The notes: a model not told the origin generated them from the sequence alone. A stretch of DNA of 64,000 nt from Vibrio pelagius (GCF_024347575.1 NZ_AP025503.1:186001-250000), one strand, 5' to 3'. Shown: positions 27,705 through 37,787, numbered from the stretch's first letter. Numbers and translations are program-made.

Positions 27705-28873
27705 CTTCACAAGTTAAATATGAAGCCAATAATACGTTTTTTATAATGTATATAGTTGTATCCATAGTTCTTATTTTTTTTGCTCCTTTATGGATTGTAC
27801 TAATAATAAACGCACTTTTGGCAACTTGCATTTCAAATAGGCTACTAATTCCTGTAGGTATAGTTCAACTAATTATTTCTACTTTGCTTTGTTCTTCAGT
27901 GGATGTTACTGGAGACTTAAGTAACTACAGCTTATTGTATAGCAATATTGATAATGAATACTTTAGGTATGAGTTTTATTCTGAGCCCTTTATATTATAT
28001 ATTTTCAGCTTATTTAACTCATTAGGGGTTGAGTTTAAAGTACTGCTACAAACTACATCATTAATAATAAATGGATTGTTATTAATTTATCTTATCAAGT
28101 TTGGGAAGTATGATTTCCTTAGATTTTTTATTTTGTTGCTAACATATCCTATATATTTTCAAACGCAGTTATATTTATATAGACAATCATTAGCAGTGTG
28201 TTTATTGCTTATTGCTCTTATTGTAAGAAGTTTTGGTTTTAAAATCTTTTTTTTACTATTGTCTGTATTTAGTCACTCGTCATCAATATTATATTTGTTG
28301 ATGCTTGCTTTTTCTAAAATGTTCAAGCCTTCAATATATAGGACCCATCTAATTGTTTTATTCATGCTAGCATTAGCATTGCCGATCACAGTAGAGATGC
28401 TTACGTCTTTTTTATCTGGATTTTCTGGTATAAGTTATGCCCTAAATAGAAAGTTGGATTTTTTTTTGAGGCAAGATGAGCTTGATGTAAGTATCAAAAT
28501 TTACAGTACATTATTAATTCCATTGCATTTGGCTTTTCTGTTATTGATTAAAACGAAGAAAAAGATCGATCTAAAGCCTATAACTTTCTTGTTTTTGTCT
28601 TTGTATTATTTCGCTTTATTCTTTAGGGATTACTCGATTCTGCCTACACGTATATCGTACCCGATACTATGGTTGTCTCCGTTGTTTATATACTTATTGT
28701 CATTGGAGCAAGATTTTAAGATAAAGCTTTCCCATCGAATTGTATTATCCTTACTTATATGTTTCTCTATTTTTCGGTTTGTAGGTATAAATGATTCTAA
28801 CAAGACAAATATTCCATTTAGAAATAATGATATAGAAACATATTCCATTTTTGAATATTTTGGAGATTTATAA
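27701..28873 (+). CDS. Polysaccharide polymerase (Wzy, EpsG-like)
   Basis: A 390-residue integral membrane protein with about 10 hydrophobic segments and a loop with YSEPFILYIFSLFNSLG and LYLYRQSLAVCLL, typical of EpsG-type polymerases. Wzy links repeat units in the periplasm. Sequence conservation in this class is low; the call rests on topology, the RQ-type motif and position in the cluster. It overlaps the preceding gene by four bases and abuts the next. Confidence 0.75.
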   Translation: MTSQVKYEANNTFFIMYIVVSIVLIFFAPLWIVLIINALLATCISNRLLIPVGIVQLIISTLLCSSVDVTGDLSNYSLLYSNIDNEYFRYEFYSEPFILYIFSLFNSLGVEFKVLLQTTSLIINGLLLIYLIKFGKYDFLRFFILLLTYPIYFQTQLYLYRQSLAVCLLLIALIVRSFGFKIFFLLLSVFSHSSSILYLLMLAFSKMFKPSIYRTHLIVLFMLALALPITVEMLTSFLSGFSGISYALNRKLDFFLRQDELDVSIKIYSTLLIPLHLAFLLLIKTKKKIDLKPITFLFLSLYYFALFFRDYSILPTRISYPILWLSPLFIYLLSLEQDFKIKLSHRIVLSLLICFSIFRFVGINDSNKTNIPFRNNDIETYSIFEYFGDL

Positions 28874-29530
28874 ATGTCAGTTCCTAAACATATACATTGT
28901 ATTTGGATTGGTAAAGATATGCCTGTGCTATATAAACGGTGCATAGAGTCCTGGAAAACTGTACATCCTGACTGGGATTTTTCTGTATGGGATGAAAGTA
29001 TATTTTTAGATGATATCCCTGCGTATTTTCAAAAAGCTATGTCTGATAATAAAGTTGCATTTGCATCAGATTATTTAAGATGTTATATCTTGAAGAAGCA
29101 CGGTGGTATTTATGTTGATGCAGATATGGAGTGTGTAAAAAACTTTCATCCTCTATTAGAGGAGTCTTTTCTTGGCTATGAAGCTCCGGATAGATTAAGT
29201 AATGGTGTTATGGCTTTCGAAGCTAACCATATTTTGATTGATAAATTGCTGGAATATTATGACAATAACGTCGGCGTCTACAAAGCTATACCAAGGATAA
29301 CAACAAATATCGTAAATGAGTGCAATATATCTATCAAAGTATATCCTGAATGTTTTTTTTATCCGTATAACCCATATAGAGAAAACAGTCTAGACCAATT
29401 GATGTATTCTGATATTAAAGATAATACTTATGCTATACATCATTGGGGTAAATCCTGGAATGTTAGTCGAGTAGACGCACTTAAAAATATTTTTATTCAG
29501 AAAGTTAAGAGTTTAAAATGGAGAAGATAA
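28874..29530 (+). CDS. Glycosyltransferase with DXD sugar-binding domain (GT32-like)
   Basis: A 218-residue protein. PKHIHCIWIGKDMPVLYKRC at the start and FASDYLRCYILKKHGGIYVD-AD further on carry the DXD motif (DAD) of the Gly_transf_sug/capsular synthesis family. The C-terminal part ends AIHHWGKSWN, also typical. Family members use UDP- or GDP-sugars. It overlaps the following gene by 13 bases. Confidence 0.87.
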   Translation: MSVPKHIHCIWIGKDMPVLYKRCIESWKTVHPDWDFSVWDESIFLDDIPAYFQKAMSDNKVAFASDYLRCYILKKHGGIYVDADMECVKNFHPLLEESFLGYEAPDRLSNGVMAFEANHILIDKLLEYYDNNVGVYKAIPRITTNIVNECNISIKVYPECFFYPYNPYRENSLDQLMYSDIKDNTYAIHHWGKSWNVSRVDALKNIFIQKVKSLKWRR

Positions 29531-30312
29531 AATACATTATTGGTTCAGGTTGGTGGTGTAGTGATATTTCTGATATTAGAGATGTCTTCTATGGCGATGA
29601 TGAAATCAGAGGTAAAGATTTTCATGAGCTTTGGAAGCTCTCTATTGATAGGTTCACTAATCCAGAGCAAATTATTATTGTTGATAGTAATTCACCAATA
29701 AAACCTTCAATTAGAGATGACATCACATTTATATCACTAAATGAAAATGCTGGACACTCAACAAACCATAGAGGTAAGTTTTCGGGTTGGATGAGATCTG
29801 TTTTAGTCTCCGCATCTTATGCTTCTAGCTGCGATTGCGATTATTATGTATATGTAGAGCAGGATGTACTGTTATATGGTAATAACATAATCGAAAGATG
29901 TATAAAAGAAATGAAGTCTTCTTATGCATTTGGTAAATGTAATGATCATTCAAACTCTTTACAACAATCATTTTTCATAATAAAAAAAGACAAGCTAGAT
30001 ACATTTTTGTCCAATTTGTACAATATCAAGTACACGGATTTCAGTTTACCACCAGAGCGTAAGTTTAGCTTAGCTACTAGTCCATTGTTCAAATTTATTC
30101 CAAAAGTTATTTTTGTGTCACCAAAGAATGAGCTACTAAAAAAAATATTACGTCGACCTCAAAATATGCTTTCAAAAATTGTTGGCTCGTATGATTTCTT
30201 TTCAATTGGTTATGGGAGAGATAGACCTATCAACTTTGAAAGCTCATGTTTTTATTTTCAGCATGGAAGTGCTGAAGAAATTGAAATGTATGTAGACAAG
30301 GTTAATGGTTAG
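29518..30312 (+). CDS. Unknown protein in polysaccharide cluster, possible GT-A-type transferase
   Basis: A 264-residue soluble protein with no membrane segment. I recognise no named family. YYVYVEQDVLLYG (about residues 118-130) has the hydrophobic-acidic look of a GT-A metal-binding strand with EQD in place of DXD. The stretch QIIIVDSNSPIKP resembles the second strand of a GT-A fold, and the C-terminus has FYFQHGS. It overlaps the preceding GT by 13 bases and abuts the next gene, so it is probably translated with them. A transferase role is an inference. Confidence 0.6.
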   Translation: MEKIKYIIGSGWWCSDISDIRDVFYGDDEIRGKDFHELWKLSIDRFTNPEQIIIVDSNSPIKPSIRDDITFISLNENAGHSTNHRGKFSGWMRSVLVSASYASSCDCDYYVYVEQDVLLYGNNIIERCIKEMKSSYAFGKCNDHSNSLQQSFFIIKKDKLDTFLSNLYNIKYTDFSLPPERKFSLATSPLFKFIPKVIFVSPKNELLKKILRRPQNMLSKIVGSYDFFSIGYGRDRPINFESSCFYFQHGSAEEIEMYVDKVNG

Positions 30313-30321
30313 GTGGCTTTC

Positions 30322-31179
30322 ATGATCCATAAGATAAAAGTACTTGCTATATCTTTCTTTAAATCAATTCTTTATACGCTTTATTCTTTATTTTCTTATA
30401 AAAATGGAATTAATAAAGATAGCAATTTTATTGTATCATTAACAACTTATAATAAACGGCTTCCGTTTGTATATTTAACTATAGAGAGTATTTTAAGACA
30501 AAAATTCAAACCTAGAAGTGTTATTTTGGTCTTATCAAATAAAGATTGTAGCACAGAAAGATTACCATACCTTTTGACAAGATTGCAAAAACGAGGGCTG
30601 GAAATAAAGTTTGTAGATGATAATTATAAGTCTTATAAAAAATTGTCGTATTGTTTTGATTATGAGTTCAATCAAGGTGATTTTATAGTAACTGCCGATG
30701 ATGATGTTTTCTATCCTAATTACTGGCTTGAAAAATTTCAAAGTAAGGTTTTAGAAAATTCAACTATCATATACTGTTATCGTGGGAGAATTATTACATT
30801 CAAAAATAATGACAGTTTGATTGATTATAATGAATGGCCAATTGCTAATACAAGTAATGTAAGTGATAATTATTTAATACCAACAGGAGTCTCGGGAGTT
30901 TGTTACCCTTATGAGGCCATTTCAAATTTGGTATGTCACTTTGATCTTATTGATAAGTTTTGCCCTAATGCGGATGATATTTGGTACAAGTTGATGACAA
31001 CTAAAAATGGATGTAAATCAGCACTGGTTGAGAATGATAGTGTACATTTTACACCGATTATTACTGGTTTTGAAAAAGGTTTAGAAAAGGTTAACGTGCA
31101 CAATAATCAAAATGTTAAACAGTTTATTCAGAGTATGAGTGCGCTGGGTATAACAAGGAACGACTTTAATTATGAATGA
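30322..31179 (+). CDS. Glycosyltransferase-like protein
   Basis: A 285-residue protein from the ATG at 30322, preceded by aggtgg at five bases; a GTG at 30313 is in frame. The sequence FIVSLTTYNKRLPFVYLTIE opens a GT-A-like domain, and TADDDVFYP is a clear DXD-type motif (about 120-128). It lacks the IDDGS block of canonical GT2 proteins, so it is a divergent family. The N-terminus (residues 1-25) is hydrophobic and could associate with the membrane. It overlaps the next gene by eight bases. Confidence 0.75.
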   Translation: MIHKIKVLAISFFKSILYTLYSLFSYKNGINKDSNFIVSLTTYNKRLPFVYLTIESILRQKFKPRSVILVLSNKDCSTERLPYLLTRLQKRGLEIKFVDDNYKSYKKLSYCFDYEFNQGDFIVTADDDVFYPNYWLEKFQSKVLENSTIIYCYRGRIITFKNNDSLIDYNEWPIANTSNVSDNYLIPTGVSGVCYPYEAISNLVCHFDLIDKFCPNADDIWYKLMTTKNGCKSALVENDSVHFTPIITGFEKGLEKVNVHNNQNVKQFIQSMSALGITRNDFNYE

Positions 31180-31930
31180 ATATCTAGTTTCCATTGTTAC
31201 ACCTACATATAACTCCGCCAGCACTATAAGAGAAACATACAACTCAATATGTATTCAATCATATTCGAACTGGGAGTGGGTTGTCACTGACGATTGTTCT
31301 ACAGATGAAACTCATCAAATCCTTTGTAACCTAGCAAAGCAAGACTCTCGAATAAAAGTTTTCCGAAATTTAGTTAACTCTGGTTCAGCAATATCTAGAA
31401 ATAACTCTTTGAAAAATGCCTCTGGTTGTTTTGTTTGTTTTATCGATAGCGATGATTTATGGGACCCGAATAAGTTGGAATTACAAATAAGATTCATGTT
31501 AAATAATAATATTGATTTTTCATTTACAGCCTATGAATTGATTGATGAATATTCCACACCTCTGAACAAGGTCGTAGATAACCAAAGTAAGTCTTGTTTT
31601 AGCTATTACGATATGTTGAAAAAAAATGCTACGCTTGGTTGTTCAACAGTTATGCTTAAAAGAAGTATACTTCCTTCTGAATTAATGCCTAATATTAGAA
31701 CAGGTCAAGATTATGCGTTTTGGTTGACTATGTTGAAATCAGGAATAAATGCATATTTGTTAAGAGAAGTTTTGACAAAATATAGAATCATGCCAAATTC
31801 CATATCTAGAAACAAATTCAAGAAGGCACTACGACAATGGGAAATATATCGCACTCTAGAAAAGTTACCTGTGATGCGTTCTATATACTATTTCTTTTTT
31901 TATGCTTTTCACGCAGTATTTAGAAAGTAG
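31172..31930 (+). CDS. Family 2 glycosyltransferase
   Basis: A 252-residue GT2 enzyme: LVSIVTPTYNSASTIRETY, VVTDDCSTDETHQI and the metal motif FIDSDDLWDP in order, then the GQDYAFWLTML acceptor-region motif. It is the final AT-rich gene of the repeat-unit assembly cluster. About 136 bases without a gene separate it from ugd, where base composition returns to that of the core genome. Confidence 0.9.
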   Translation: MNEYLVSIVTPTYNSASTIRETYNSICIQSYSNWEWVVTDDCSTDETHQILCNLAKQDSRIKVFRNLVNSGSAISRNNSLKNASGCFVCFIDSDDLWDPNKLELQIRFMLNNNIDFSFTAYELIDEYSTPLNKVVDNQSKSCFSYYDMLKKNATLGCSTVMLKRSILPSELMPNIRTGQDYAFWLTMLKSGINAYLLREVLTKYRIMPNSISRNKFKKALRQWEIYRTLEKLPVMRSIYYFFFYAFHAVFRK

Positions 31931-32066
31931 TCTACTTGGAATATAGTAGTTATTCATATTATTCAGAAGTGTGTGTATTTTAAAAGTTAATCCAGAGCGT
32001 GAATTTTTAGATGCTGTTCTTTTAGCTTCTTATTGGCTAATTTATAATTAAGTGGATAGTTTAAAA

Positions 32067-33233
32067 ATGAAAATTGTAGTTGCCGGAACGGGATATGTTG
32101 GTTTATCAAATGCGATGTTACTTGCGCAGCATCATGAAGTCGTTGCTGTTGATATCGTAGCTGAAAAAGTAGAGATGCTCAATAATAAGCAGTCTCCAAT
32201 TGTAGATACCGAAATCACCGATTTTCTCACCAATAAATCGTTAAATTTCACAGCGACACTCGATAAAGAAATAGCGTATTCCAATGCAGACTATGTGGTG
32301 ATTGCTACTCCTACGGACTACGATGTTGAAACCAACTACTTCAACACGGCTTCTGTTGAAGCGGTCATTAAAGACGTCATGGCGCTTAACCCGACTGCCG
32401 TAATGGTGATCAAGTCTACAGTGCCAGTTGGGTATACCGCTCGTATTAAAGAGGAACTGGGCTGCGAAAACCTAATGTTCTCGCCAGAGTTTTTACGTGA
32501 AGGCAAAGCGTTATACGATAACTTACATCCATCGCGTATTATTGTTGGTGAGAAAAGTGAGCGTGCTAAAGTGTTTGCTAGTCTGTTGGTTGAAGGGGCA
32601 GAAAAAGAGAACATCGAAGTGCTTTTCACGGATTCAACCGAAGCTGAAGCGGTAAAATTGTTCTCAAACACTTACCTTGCACTGCGTGTGGCTTACTTTA
32701 ATGAATTGGACACCTATGCCGAGACACATGGTCTAAATAGTCGTCAAATTATTGAGGGGGTAGGCCTTGATCCTCGCATTGGTAATCATTATAACAATCC
32801 ATCTTTTGGTTATGGTGGTTACTGTTTACCAAAAGATACCAAGCAGCTACGCGCAAATTACGAAGATGTACCAAATGAAATTATCGGCGCAATTGTGGAT
32901 GCTAACACGACACGTAAAGATTTTGTCGCAGATTCAATCATCAAGCGTAATCCCAAACGCGTGGGTATCTACCGCCTAATCATGAAAGCAGGCTCCGATA
33001 ACTTCCGCGCTTCAAGTGTACAGGGCGTGATGAAACGCATTAAAGCCAAAGGTATTGAAGTTGTGGTGTATGAGCCAGTATTGGATGAACCAGAATTCTT
33101 CCACTCGCAAGTTATCAATGACCTTGACGAGTTTAAAGCCACTTGCGATGTGATTGTCTCCAATCGTATGGTGGACGAGATCAAAGATGTTGCCGAAAAG
33201 GTTTACACGCGGGACTTGTTTGGTTGCGATTAG
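32067..33233 (+). CDS. ugd: UDP-glucose 6-dehydrogenase
   Basis: A 388-residue cytoplasmic enzyme oxidising UDP-glucose to UDP-glucuronate, which supplies uronic acid for the surface polymer. The N-terminal Rossmann motif is [16 protein letters not shown], the catalytic Cys lies in [14 protein letters not shown], and [15 protein letters not shown] is family typical. I start at the ATG at 32067; the GTG at 32052 is in frame but a poorer fit to the family. Its codon use is core-like, unlike the genes before it. Confidence 0.95.
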   Translation: MKIVVAGTGYVGLSNAMLLAQHHEVVAVDIVAEKVEMLNNKQSPIVDTEITDFLTNKSLNFTATLDKEIAYSNADYVVIATPTDYDVETNYFNTASVEAVIKDVMALNPTAVMVIKSTVPVGYTARIKEELGCENLMFSPEFLREGKALYDNLHPSRIIVGEKSERAKVFASLLVEGAEKENIEVLFTDSTEAEAVKLFSNTYLALRVAYFNELDTYAETHGLNSRQIIEGVGLDPRIGNHYNNPSFGYGGYCLPKDTKQLRANYEDVPNEIIGAIVDANTTRKDFVADSIIKRNPKRVGIYRLIMKAGSDNFRASSVQGVMKRIKAKGIEVVVYEPVLDEPEFFHSQVINDLDEFKATCDVIVSNRMVDEIKDVAEKVYTRDLFGCD

Positions 33234-33250
33234 TTATGGGAATTTAATTT

Positions 33251-33284
33251 AAAAGGAGAAGCATGGTCTGGTGCTTCTCCTTTT
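33251..33284. terminator. Bidirectional terminator between ugd and wecA
   Basis: AAAAGGAGAAGCA (33251-33263) pairs perfectly with TGCTTCTCCTTTT (33272-33284); A run on one side and T run (to 33286) on the other. It ends both convergent genes. Confidence 0.9.
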
Positions 33285-33320
33285 TTGTGCGCATTTTAAT
33301 AAACAAGCATATTCGTGTGT

Positions 33321-34385
33321 CTAATAAACCTTTTCAGGCAAATTACGACAGCGTCTCACCCAACTTGTAATACGCCACACATAGCTCATCGCAACTGTGT
33401 AGCCAAAGAAACAAACCAAAAATAGCAGGAACATCGTCGATTCTGCAATATCGTTTAATTCCCCATAAATCCCAAACCCAGCAAAACAGCTAGCGATAGT
33501 GCAGATGATTGCCAGAGTTTGTCTTGGCGTGCACCCTAAACGCTGGAATATGTGGTGTAAGTGTTCTCTGTCCGGTTTGAAAGGTGAATCTCCACGACGC
33601 ACACGTCTAAACATAATCGCGGCCATATCCATTAGTGGGATGGCTATAAGCCATAGGGCTGTAGTTGGTCTCATGAGTGTTTCTGAAGGCTCTTGACTTG
33701 CCCCAAGTAATAACCAAATGACTGTAAAACCTATCATCATACTTCCAGCATCGCCCATGAACACCTTACGTTCTCGGCCTAAAATACCGAGGTTCATTAG
33801 GATGTATGGAATTATCGCGACGATGAAAACCAAACATAAGTAGGCAAGGCCATATTGGCTATCGACTTTTAACAAGATGGCGATAGCGGCAAAGGTCACA
33901 ATAGCCAGCCCACCTAACAGTCCATCAATACCATCCACCATGTTAAACGCATTGATTGCGCCGATGACAGCTAAGATGGTAACGATTGGGCTCAATAAAC
34001 CTAAATGGATATCTCCAAAACCCAAGATATTGCCGATATTATCCAATTGAATATCCGCGAAATACATCATTGCGATAGAGAGTAGGGCTTGAACGACTAA
34101 TCTTATTTTAAAACTGATGTCGAATTTGTCATCTAACGCACCCACAACAATCAAAATGGCGATGCATGAAAGGAATAAGTAGCTGTGTGGGATAACATCT
34201 GGGTTGGAAGCGATGTACTGCCCAATGGAGAGGCAAATTGAAATGCCACCGACAAGTGGAATAGCTCCTGTATGCAATTTTCTTGCATTGGGTTTATCCA
34301 CTAACCCTATAGACTTCGCGACTTTACGCATTAGAAATAAAGATGCGAAAGAGAAGAAGCCAACAAAAGAAAGCTCTAAGAACAT
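33321..34385 (-). CDS. wecA: Undecaprenyl-phosphate alpha-GlcNAc 1-phosphate transferase
   Basis: A polytopic enzyme of the MraY/WecA family, about 354 residues with 10-11 membrane segments. LVDKPNARKLHTGAIPLVGG is the diagnostic N-terminal cytoplasmic motif. NMVDGIDGLLGGLA contains the catalytic aspartates, VFMGDAGSMMIGF the metal-binding region, and DREHLHHIFQRLG the HIHH-type motif. It begins lipid-linked O-antigen or capsule units by moving GlcNAc-1-P onto undecaprenyl phosphate. I use the Met at 34385; an upstream ATG at 34430 would add 15 hydrophilic residues. It is convergent with ugd. Confidence 0.92.
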   Translation of the reverse strand: MFLELSFVGFFSFASLFLMRKVAKSIGLVDKPNARKLHTGAIPLVGGISICLSIGQYIASNPDVIPHSYLFLSCIAILIVVGALDDKFDISFKIRLVVQALLSIAMMYFADIQLDNIGNILGFGDIHLGLLSPIVTILAVIGAINAFNMVDGIDGLLGGLAIVTFAAIAILLKVDSQYGLAYLCLVFIVAIIPYILMNLGILGRERKVFMGDAGSMMIGFTVIWLLLGASQEPSETLMRPTTALWLIAIPLMDMAAIMFRRVRRGDSPFKPDREHLHHIFQRLGCTPRQTLAIICTIASCFAGFGIYGELNDIAESTMFLLFLVCFFGYTVAMSYVWRITSWVRRCRNLPEKVY

Positions 34386-34548
34386 GATTAACTCTAGCCA
34401 ATAATTATTAGTTTTAATTGCGTGAATCATACGCTAAAAGCATTGCAATGTACATTGAGTTGATTATGATCTGGTCGGCTTTGTAGTGTATATTGATGCA
34501 TTATATTGATATTTAAAAGTGAATTTATAACGTCAGTGGATAAAAATT

Positions 34549-35436
34549 ATGATCAAAAAATGTCTTTTCCCCGCAGCAGGCTACGGAACTCGTTTCCTTC
34601 CTGCTACTAAATCTATGCCTAAAGAAATGATGCCTGTGGTGAATAAGCCGCTCATTGAGTATGGTGTCGAAGAAGCGATTCAGGCCGGTATGAGTGATAT
34701 GTGTATCGTAACCGGTCGTGGTAAGCATTCGCTTATGGACCACTTTGATAAGAACTACGAACTTGAACATCAGATCATGGGTACCAGTAAAGAGTCCTTG
34801 TTGGATGACATCCGCGGCTTAATTGATTCAGCGAGTTACACATACATCCGTCAGCGCGAGATGAAAGGCTTAGGTCACGCTATTCTTACGGGCCGTGAGT
34901 TGGTTGGTGATGAACCATTTGCCGTGGTTCTTGCGGATGATTTGTGTGTGAACGAGCAGCAGGGTGTGTTGGCACAAATGGTTGAGCTGTACAAACAGTT
35001 CCGCTGCTCAATTGTCGCCGTTCAAGAAGTGCCTGAATCAGAAACACACAAATATGGCGTGATTTCTGGCGAGATGATCAAAGACGATATCTTCCGTATC
35101 GATGATATGGTGGAAAAGCCAGAGCCGGGTACAGCTCCGAGTAATCTCGCGATTATTGGCCGTTACATTCTTACTCCAGATATCTTTGACTTGATTGAGC
35201 AAACAGAGCCAGGTAAAGGTGGTGAGATCCAAATTACCGATGCACTTCTGAAGCAAGCTCAGTCAGGTTGCGTTCTTGCATACAAGTTCAAAGGCCAGCG
35301 TTTTGATTGCGGTAGTGTTGAAGGCTACATCGAAGCGACTAATCATTGCTATGAAAACTTCTACAAGAAAGCACCAAGTGCTGAGCTTGCTAAAAAGCCG
35401 ACGGTAAAAGTGGTAGAAGAAACAGAAGTGGCTTAG
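34549..35436 (+). CDS. galU: UTP-glucose-1-phosphate uridylyltransferase
   Basis: A 295-residue nucleotidyltransferase making UDP-glucose, the substrate of ugd and other sugar pathways. AAGYGTRFLPATKSMPKEM is the signature N-terminal loop, with VVLADDLC and EKPEPGTAPSNLAIIGRY further on. It is the last core-type gene before the recombinase island, so its 3' end marks the probable island boundary. Confidence 0.96.
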   Translation: MIKKCLFPAAGYGTRFLPATKSMPKEMMPVVNKPLIEYGVEEAIQAGMSDMCIVTGRGKHSLMDHFDKNYELEHQIMGTSKESLLDDIRGLIDSASYTYIRQREMKGLGHAILTGRELVGDEPFAVVLADDLCVNEQQGVLAQMVELYKQFRCSIVAVQEVPESETHKYGVISGEMIKDDIFRIDDMVEKPEPGTAPSNLAIIGRYILTPDIFDLIEQTEPGKGGEIQITDALLKQAQSGCVLAYKFKGQRFDCGSVEGYIEATNHCYENFYKKAPSAELAKKPTVKVVEETEVA

Positions 35437-35691
35437 TGATCTTTGGGTAAGTGTTCAGCAAGCCCTACGTAATTTCGGTTACATGGAAAAGTTTGGCCCT
35501 TCTGAGTCTGCTCCCTCCAGTGCTTTTCTTGTATCGTTAAGGATTTTCGTTAGAGTTGCCAATATGTAGGGCTTGAATTTATCAGTAGCCAACGTGCCGT
35601 CAAAGGCAACAGTAACCCCGATTTGATCTCTAGGTAAGAGGGGCTCTTAAAGCGTTAAGAGTCCCTAGTGAAATCATTGGTAGTTCCAGAG
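35437..35691. other. Probable left junction of the recombinase island, with an inverted repeat
   Basis: This gap, between galU and the first island gene, has no ORF of note. CAAGCCCTAC (about 35459-35468) and its exact inverse GTAGGGCTTG (about 35566-35575) lie roughly 100 bases apart. A stem-loop gggctcttaa-agcg-ttaagagtccc (35641-35664) sits before the convergent 199-aa gene and may end its transcription. An attachment site is plausible but not proven, as no duplicate is recognised elsewhere in the window. Confidence 0.45.
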
Positions 35692-36291
35692 CTACCGACC
35701 TACTGAGCTTTCCCACTGCCAAGGTCGTTGGTGGTACTGATATTGGTTGAGCTCAAATGACACTGCTTTGTTGATGGTCGTGTAGCTGTCACATCGCCTC
35801 TCGTGGGGCTTATCGATAATAACAGTTTTCTCACCATAACAAATATCGCTGCGTGGGTCTTGGTTGTGCTCATACATAGCCAAAGATAATGCTTGGCACC
35901 ATCGAAGATGTGTTTCCCAGACCTCCGATCTATCCCAATATCCATCGCTTTGTTTCAGCGCGCTGTAGTATTTGGCTAAAGGCAGTCCCGCATATTGAGC
36001 GTGCAATCGAACATCGTGCAACATGACCGTCTCAGAGCTGAATATATTATCGGCATATTCATTCAGTACAGAGTGTAGCCTCGGCTCATCCATAAAACGC
36101 TCATAACATTGCTCGGCTATCGCTTCTAGACGGCTTTGTTCGTTCAATGAACTCAGCGCTATCGAGCGTTTATGGCCGATGAGAGTATAAACCGAAGGCA
36201 GCTCAACACCTAACGCAAAGGCGCACAGTTGATGCTTGTCTGTCAGGTTTTGATGAAAGTATTGAGCGCGGTTAAAAGACACTATCATCAT
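35692..36291 (-). CDS. Hypothetical protein coupled to the integrase gene
   Basis: A 199-residue protein of unknown family, mixed but mostly helical, with acidic patches and several His and Tyr residues (ending YQYHQRPWQWESSVGR). No signal peptide or membrane segment. Its start overlaps the integrase stop by four bases (ATGA), so the two are surely translated as a pair. Its role may be as an accessory or directionality factor; this is a guess from position. It is the gene nearest the galU junction. Confidence 0.6.
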   Translation of the reverse strand: MMIVSFNRAQYFHQNLTDKHQLCAFALGVELPSVYTLIGHKRSIALSSLNEQSRLEAIAEQCYERFMDEPRLHSVLNEYADNIFSSETVMLHDVRLHAQYAGLPLAKYYSALKQSDGYWDRSEVWETHLRWCQALSLAMYEHNQDPRSDICYGEKTVIIDKPHERRCDSYTTINKAVSFELNQYQYHQRPWQWESSVGR

Positions 36292-37451
36292 GCTACACCT
36301 CCTAACATCATATCGTTAAACGCTTTTCCGTCTTGTCTGGACGCATTGGCGACATAAGGGGCGTAGACCTCAAAAAGAAGCTTTGTATCGCTGTGACCTA
36401 ACTTGTGTGAGATAAAAAGCGGATTCTCATGCGCGGCAATGTGCAATACCGCTGCAGTATGACGCGTCTCGTAGGCACGGCGAGGTGTAAGTCCGGCTTT
36501 TTTTAAGGTTGGGTGCCATACCTTTTGACTGATGTAATGGGTATCAAGTCCACGCCCATTTTGGAATGGAAACACAAACGGGCTGTTGTCTTGCTTTTTA
36601 TTCCACTGGCGTTTGAGCGCGGCATATAACGTATCACACATCTGAATATCACGACGTGATTTAGGCGTCTTCACAGCACAAATTTCCCCATTCACATAAT
36701 TTTGTCTCACATGAATCAATCGGTGGTCAAAATCGATGTGCTCCCAATGCAGTCCATGCACTTCACAGCTTCTCATGCCCGTCCAAAATCGCAGTAAAAA
36801 GTAATCATGCCAGTGCTCATCGCAGCATTCTAAAAACGTACGCACTTCTTCCATGGTCAGCGGCTTCGAATCGGCTTTTTCTTCTTTCAGTGACTTGTAG
36901 CGTCTAAATGGGTATTCGAAGCCATGCTCTTCAGCGGCAAGGCTGATAATGGCGATCAGTGGCCATAAAATGTTATTGATGCGTTTGTTGGTGAGTTTGC
37001 GTGTGCCGTCCTCTTTTCGAGCTTCTTTTAGCGTTTGGCGAAAAAACTCCGTTTGCGACAAGGACACCTCAGAAACCAATGTATTCCCAAAGTGCGGTAT
37101 GAGGTAGTGCTCAAGCGTGTTTTTGACCACGCTTTGATAGCTGTTTTTCCAATTGCTTTTTTGACGCTCATACCACTGATTCGCAAAATCATTAAAAAAT
37201 GGATATAGGCGGTCAGGGCATTTCTCACGCTGCAAGCGTTCAAACAGATCGACTTTTTTACTCTCAGGGAAGTAGTCGCGGTATTGAAAAGTGCCAAGGT
37301 CAATCTCGGCGTTCATTTGTTTGAGAGTAGCTTGAGCAAGCCTTAAGTTTTTAGGAGTGGCCATTTGTTTGGTGCCTTCGCGAAAGCGCTGGCCGTACAA
37401 ATGAAGATCGAATTGAATGCGCCCGTTAGGGCGTACGCGAATATGAGCCAT
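36288..37451 (-). CDS. Tyrosine recombinase / integrase
   Basis: A 387-residue site-specific recombinase with an N-terminal arm-binding region, a SAM-like core-binding domain (about 85-180) and a catalytic domain. Catalytic residues: Arg in GMRSCEV (about 224), YETRHTAAV (Arg about 327), LGHSDT (His about 353) and Tyr in VYAPY. I start at the ATG at 37451, preceded by ggagg at five bases; the ATG at 37472 has no such site. It is the integrase nearest to the galU junction and probably drives integration of the island. Confidence 0.88.
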   Translation of the reverse strand: MAHIRVRPNGRIQFDLHLYGQRFREGTKQMATPKNLRLAQATLKQMNAEIDLGTFQYRDYFPESKKVDLFERLQREKCPDRLYPFFNDFANQWYERQKSNWKNSYQSVVKNTLEHYLIPHFGNTLVSEVSLSQTEFFRQTLKEARKEDGTRKLTNKRINNILWPLIAIISLAAEEHGFEYPFRRYKSLKEEKADSKPLTMEEVRTFLECCDEHWHDYFLLRFWTGMRSCEVHGLHWEHIDFDHRLIHVRQNYVNGEICAVKTPKSRRDIQMCDTLYAALKRQWNKKQDNSPFVFPFQNGRGLDTHYISQKVWHPTLKKAGLTPRRAYETRHTAAVLHIAAHENPLFISHKLGHSDTKLLFEVYAPYVANASRQDGKAFNDMMLGGVA

Positions 37452-37787
37452 AGTGGCCTCCATAGATATCAAATCTTAAATAGATCTGTCCCTTACCAAT
37501 GGAATTCGCTAGAATCGAGCCATCGGCTGGGGTGGTTTAAACGTCTCGCAGCCGGTACGGGATAGGGAGGTGGCCGCCTTCCTATCCCAACTGCATATTG
37601 TGTGGTGTGATGAGGCAAGGTTTCATCTTCCCACTCATTTTATGGCATTTCTGAATTTTAAATGGGTTTCAGACCCACTCTTCAACTGCCTATAAAATGT
37701 TCAATATAGACTCTAGTTGTTTACTGGATTGATGTCCAGTGTTTTGGTGGTTTTTTCATCAAAGTTAACGATTCATTTAGACGTTGT
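37452..37787. promoter_or_regulatory. Leader region of the integrase pair with hairpins
   Basis: This is the largest gap in the recombinase block. An imperfect hairpin at about 37559-37588 (gggatagggagg / ccttcctatccc) and a short one at 37724-37741 (actgga / tccagt) are visible. The T run (ggttttttcatc) lies on the plus strand. No gene. It must hold the promoter for the integrase gene unless that is read from the upstream operon. Confidence 0.4.

Noticed and set aside
37559..37588. Intrinsic terminator between integrase and clamp-like genes
   Set aside because: The hairpin is good but no T run follows on the coding strand.
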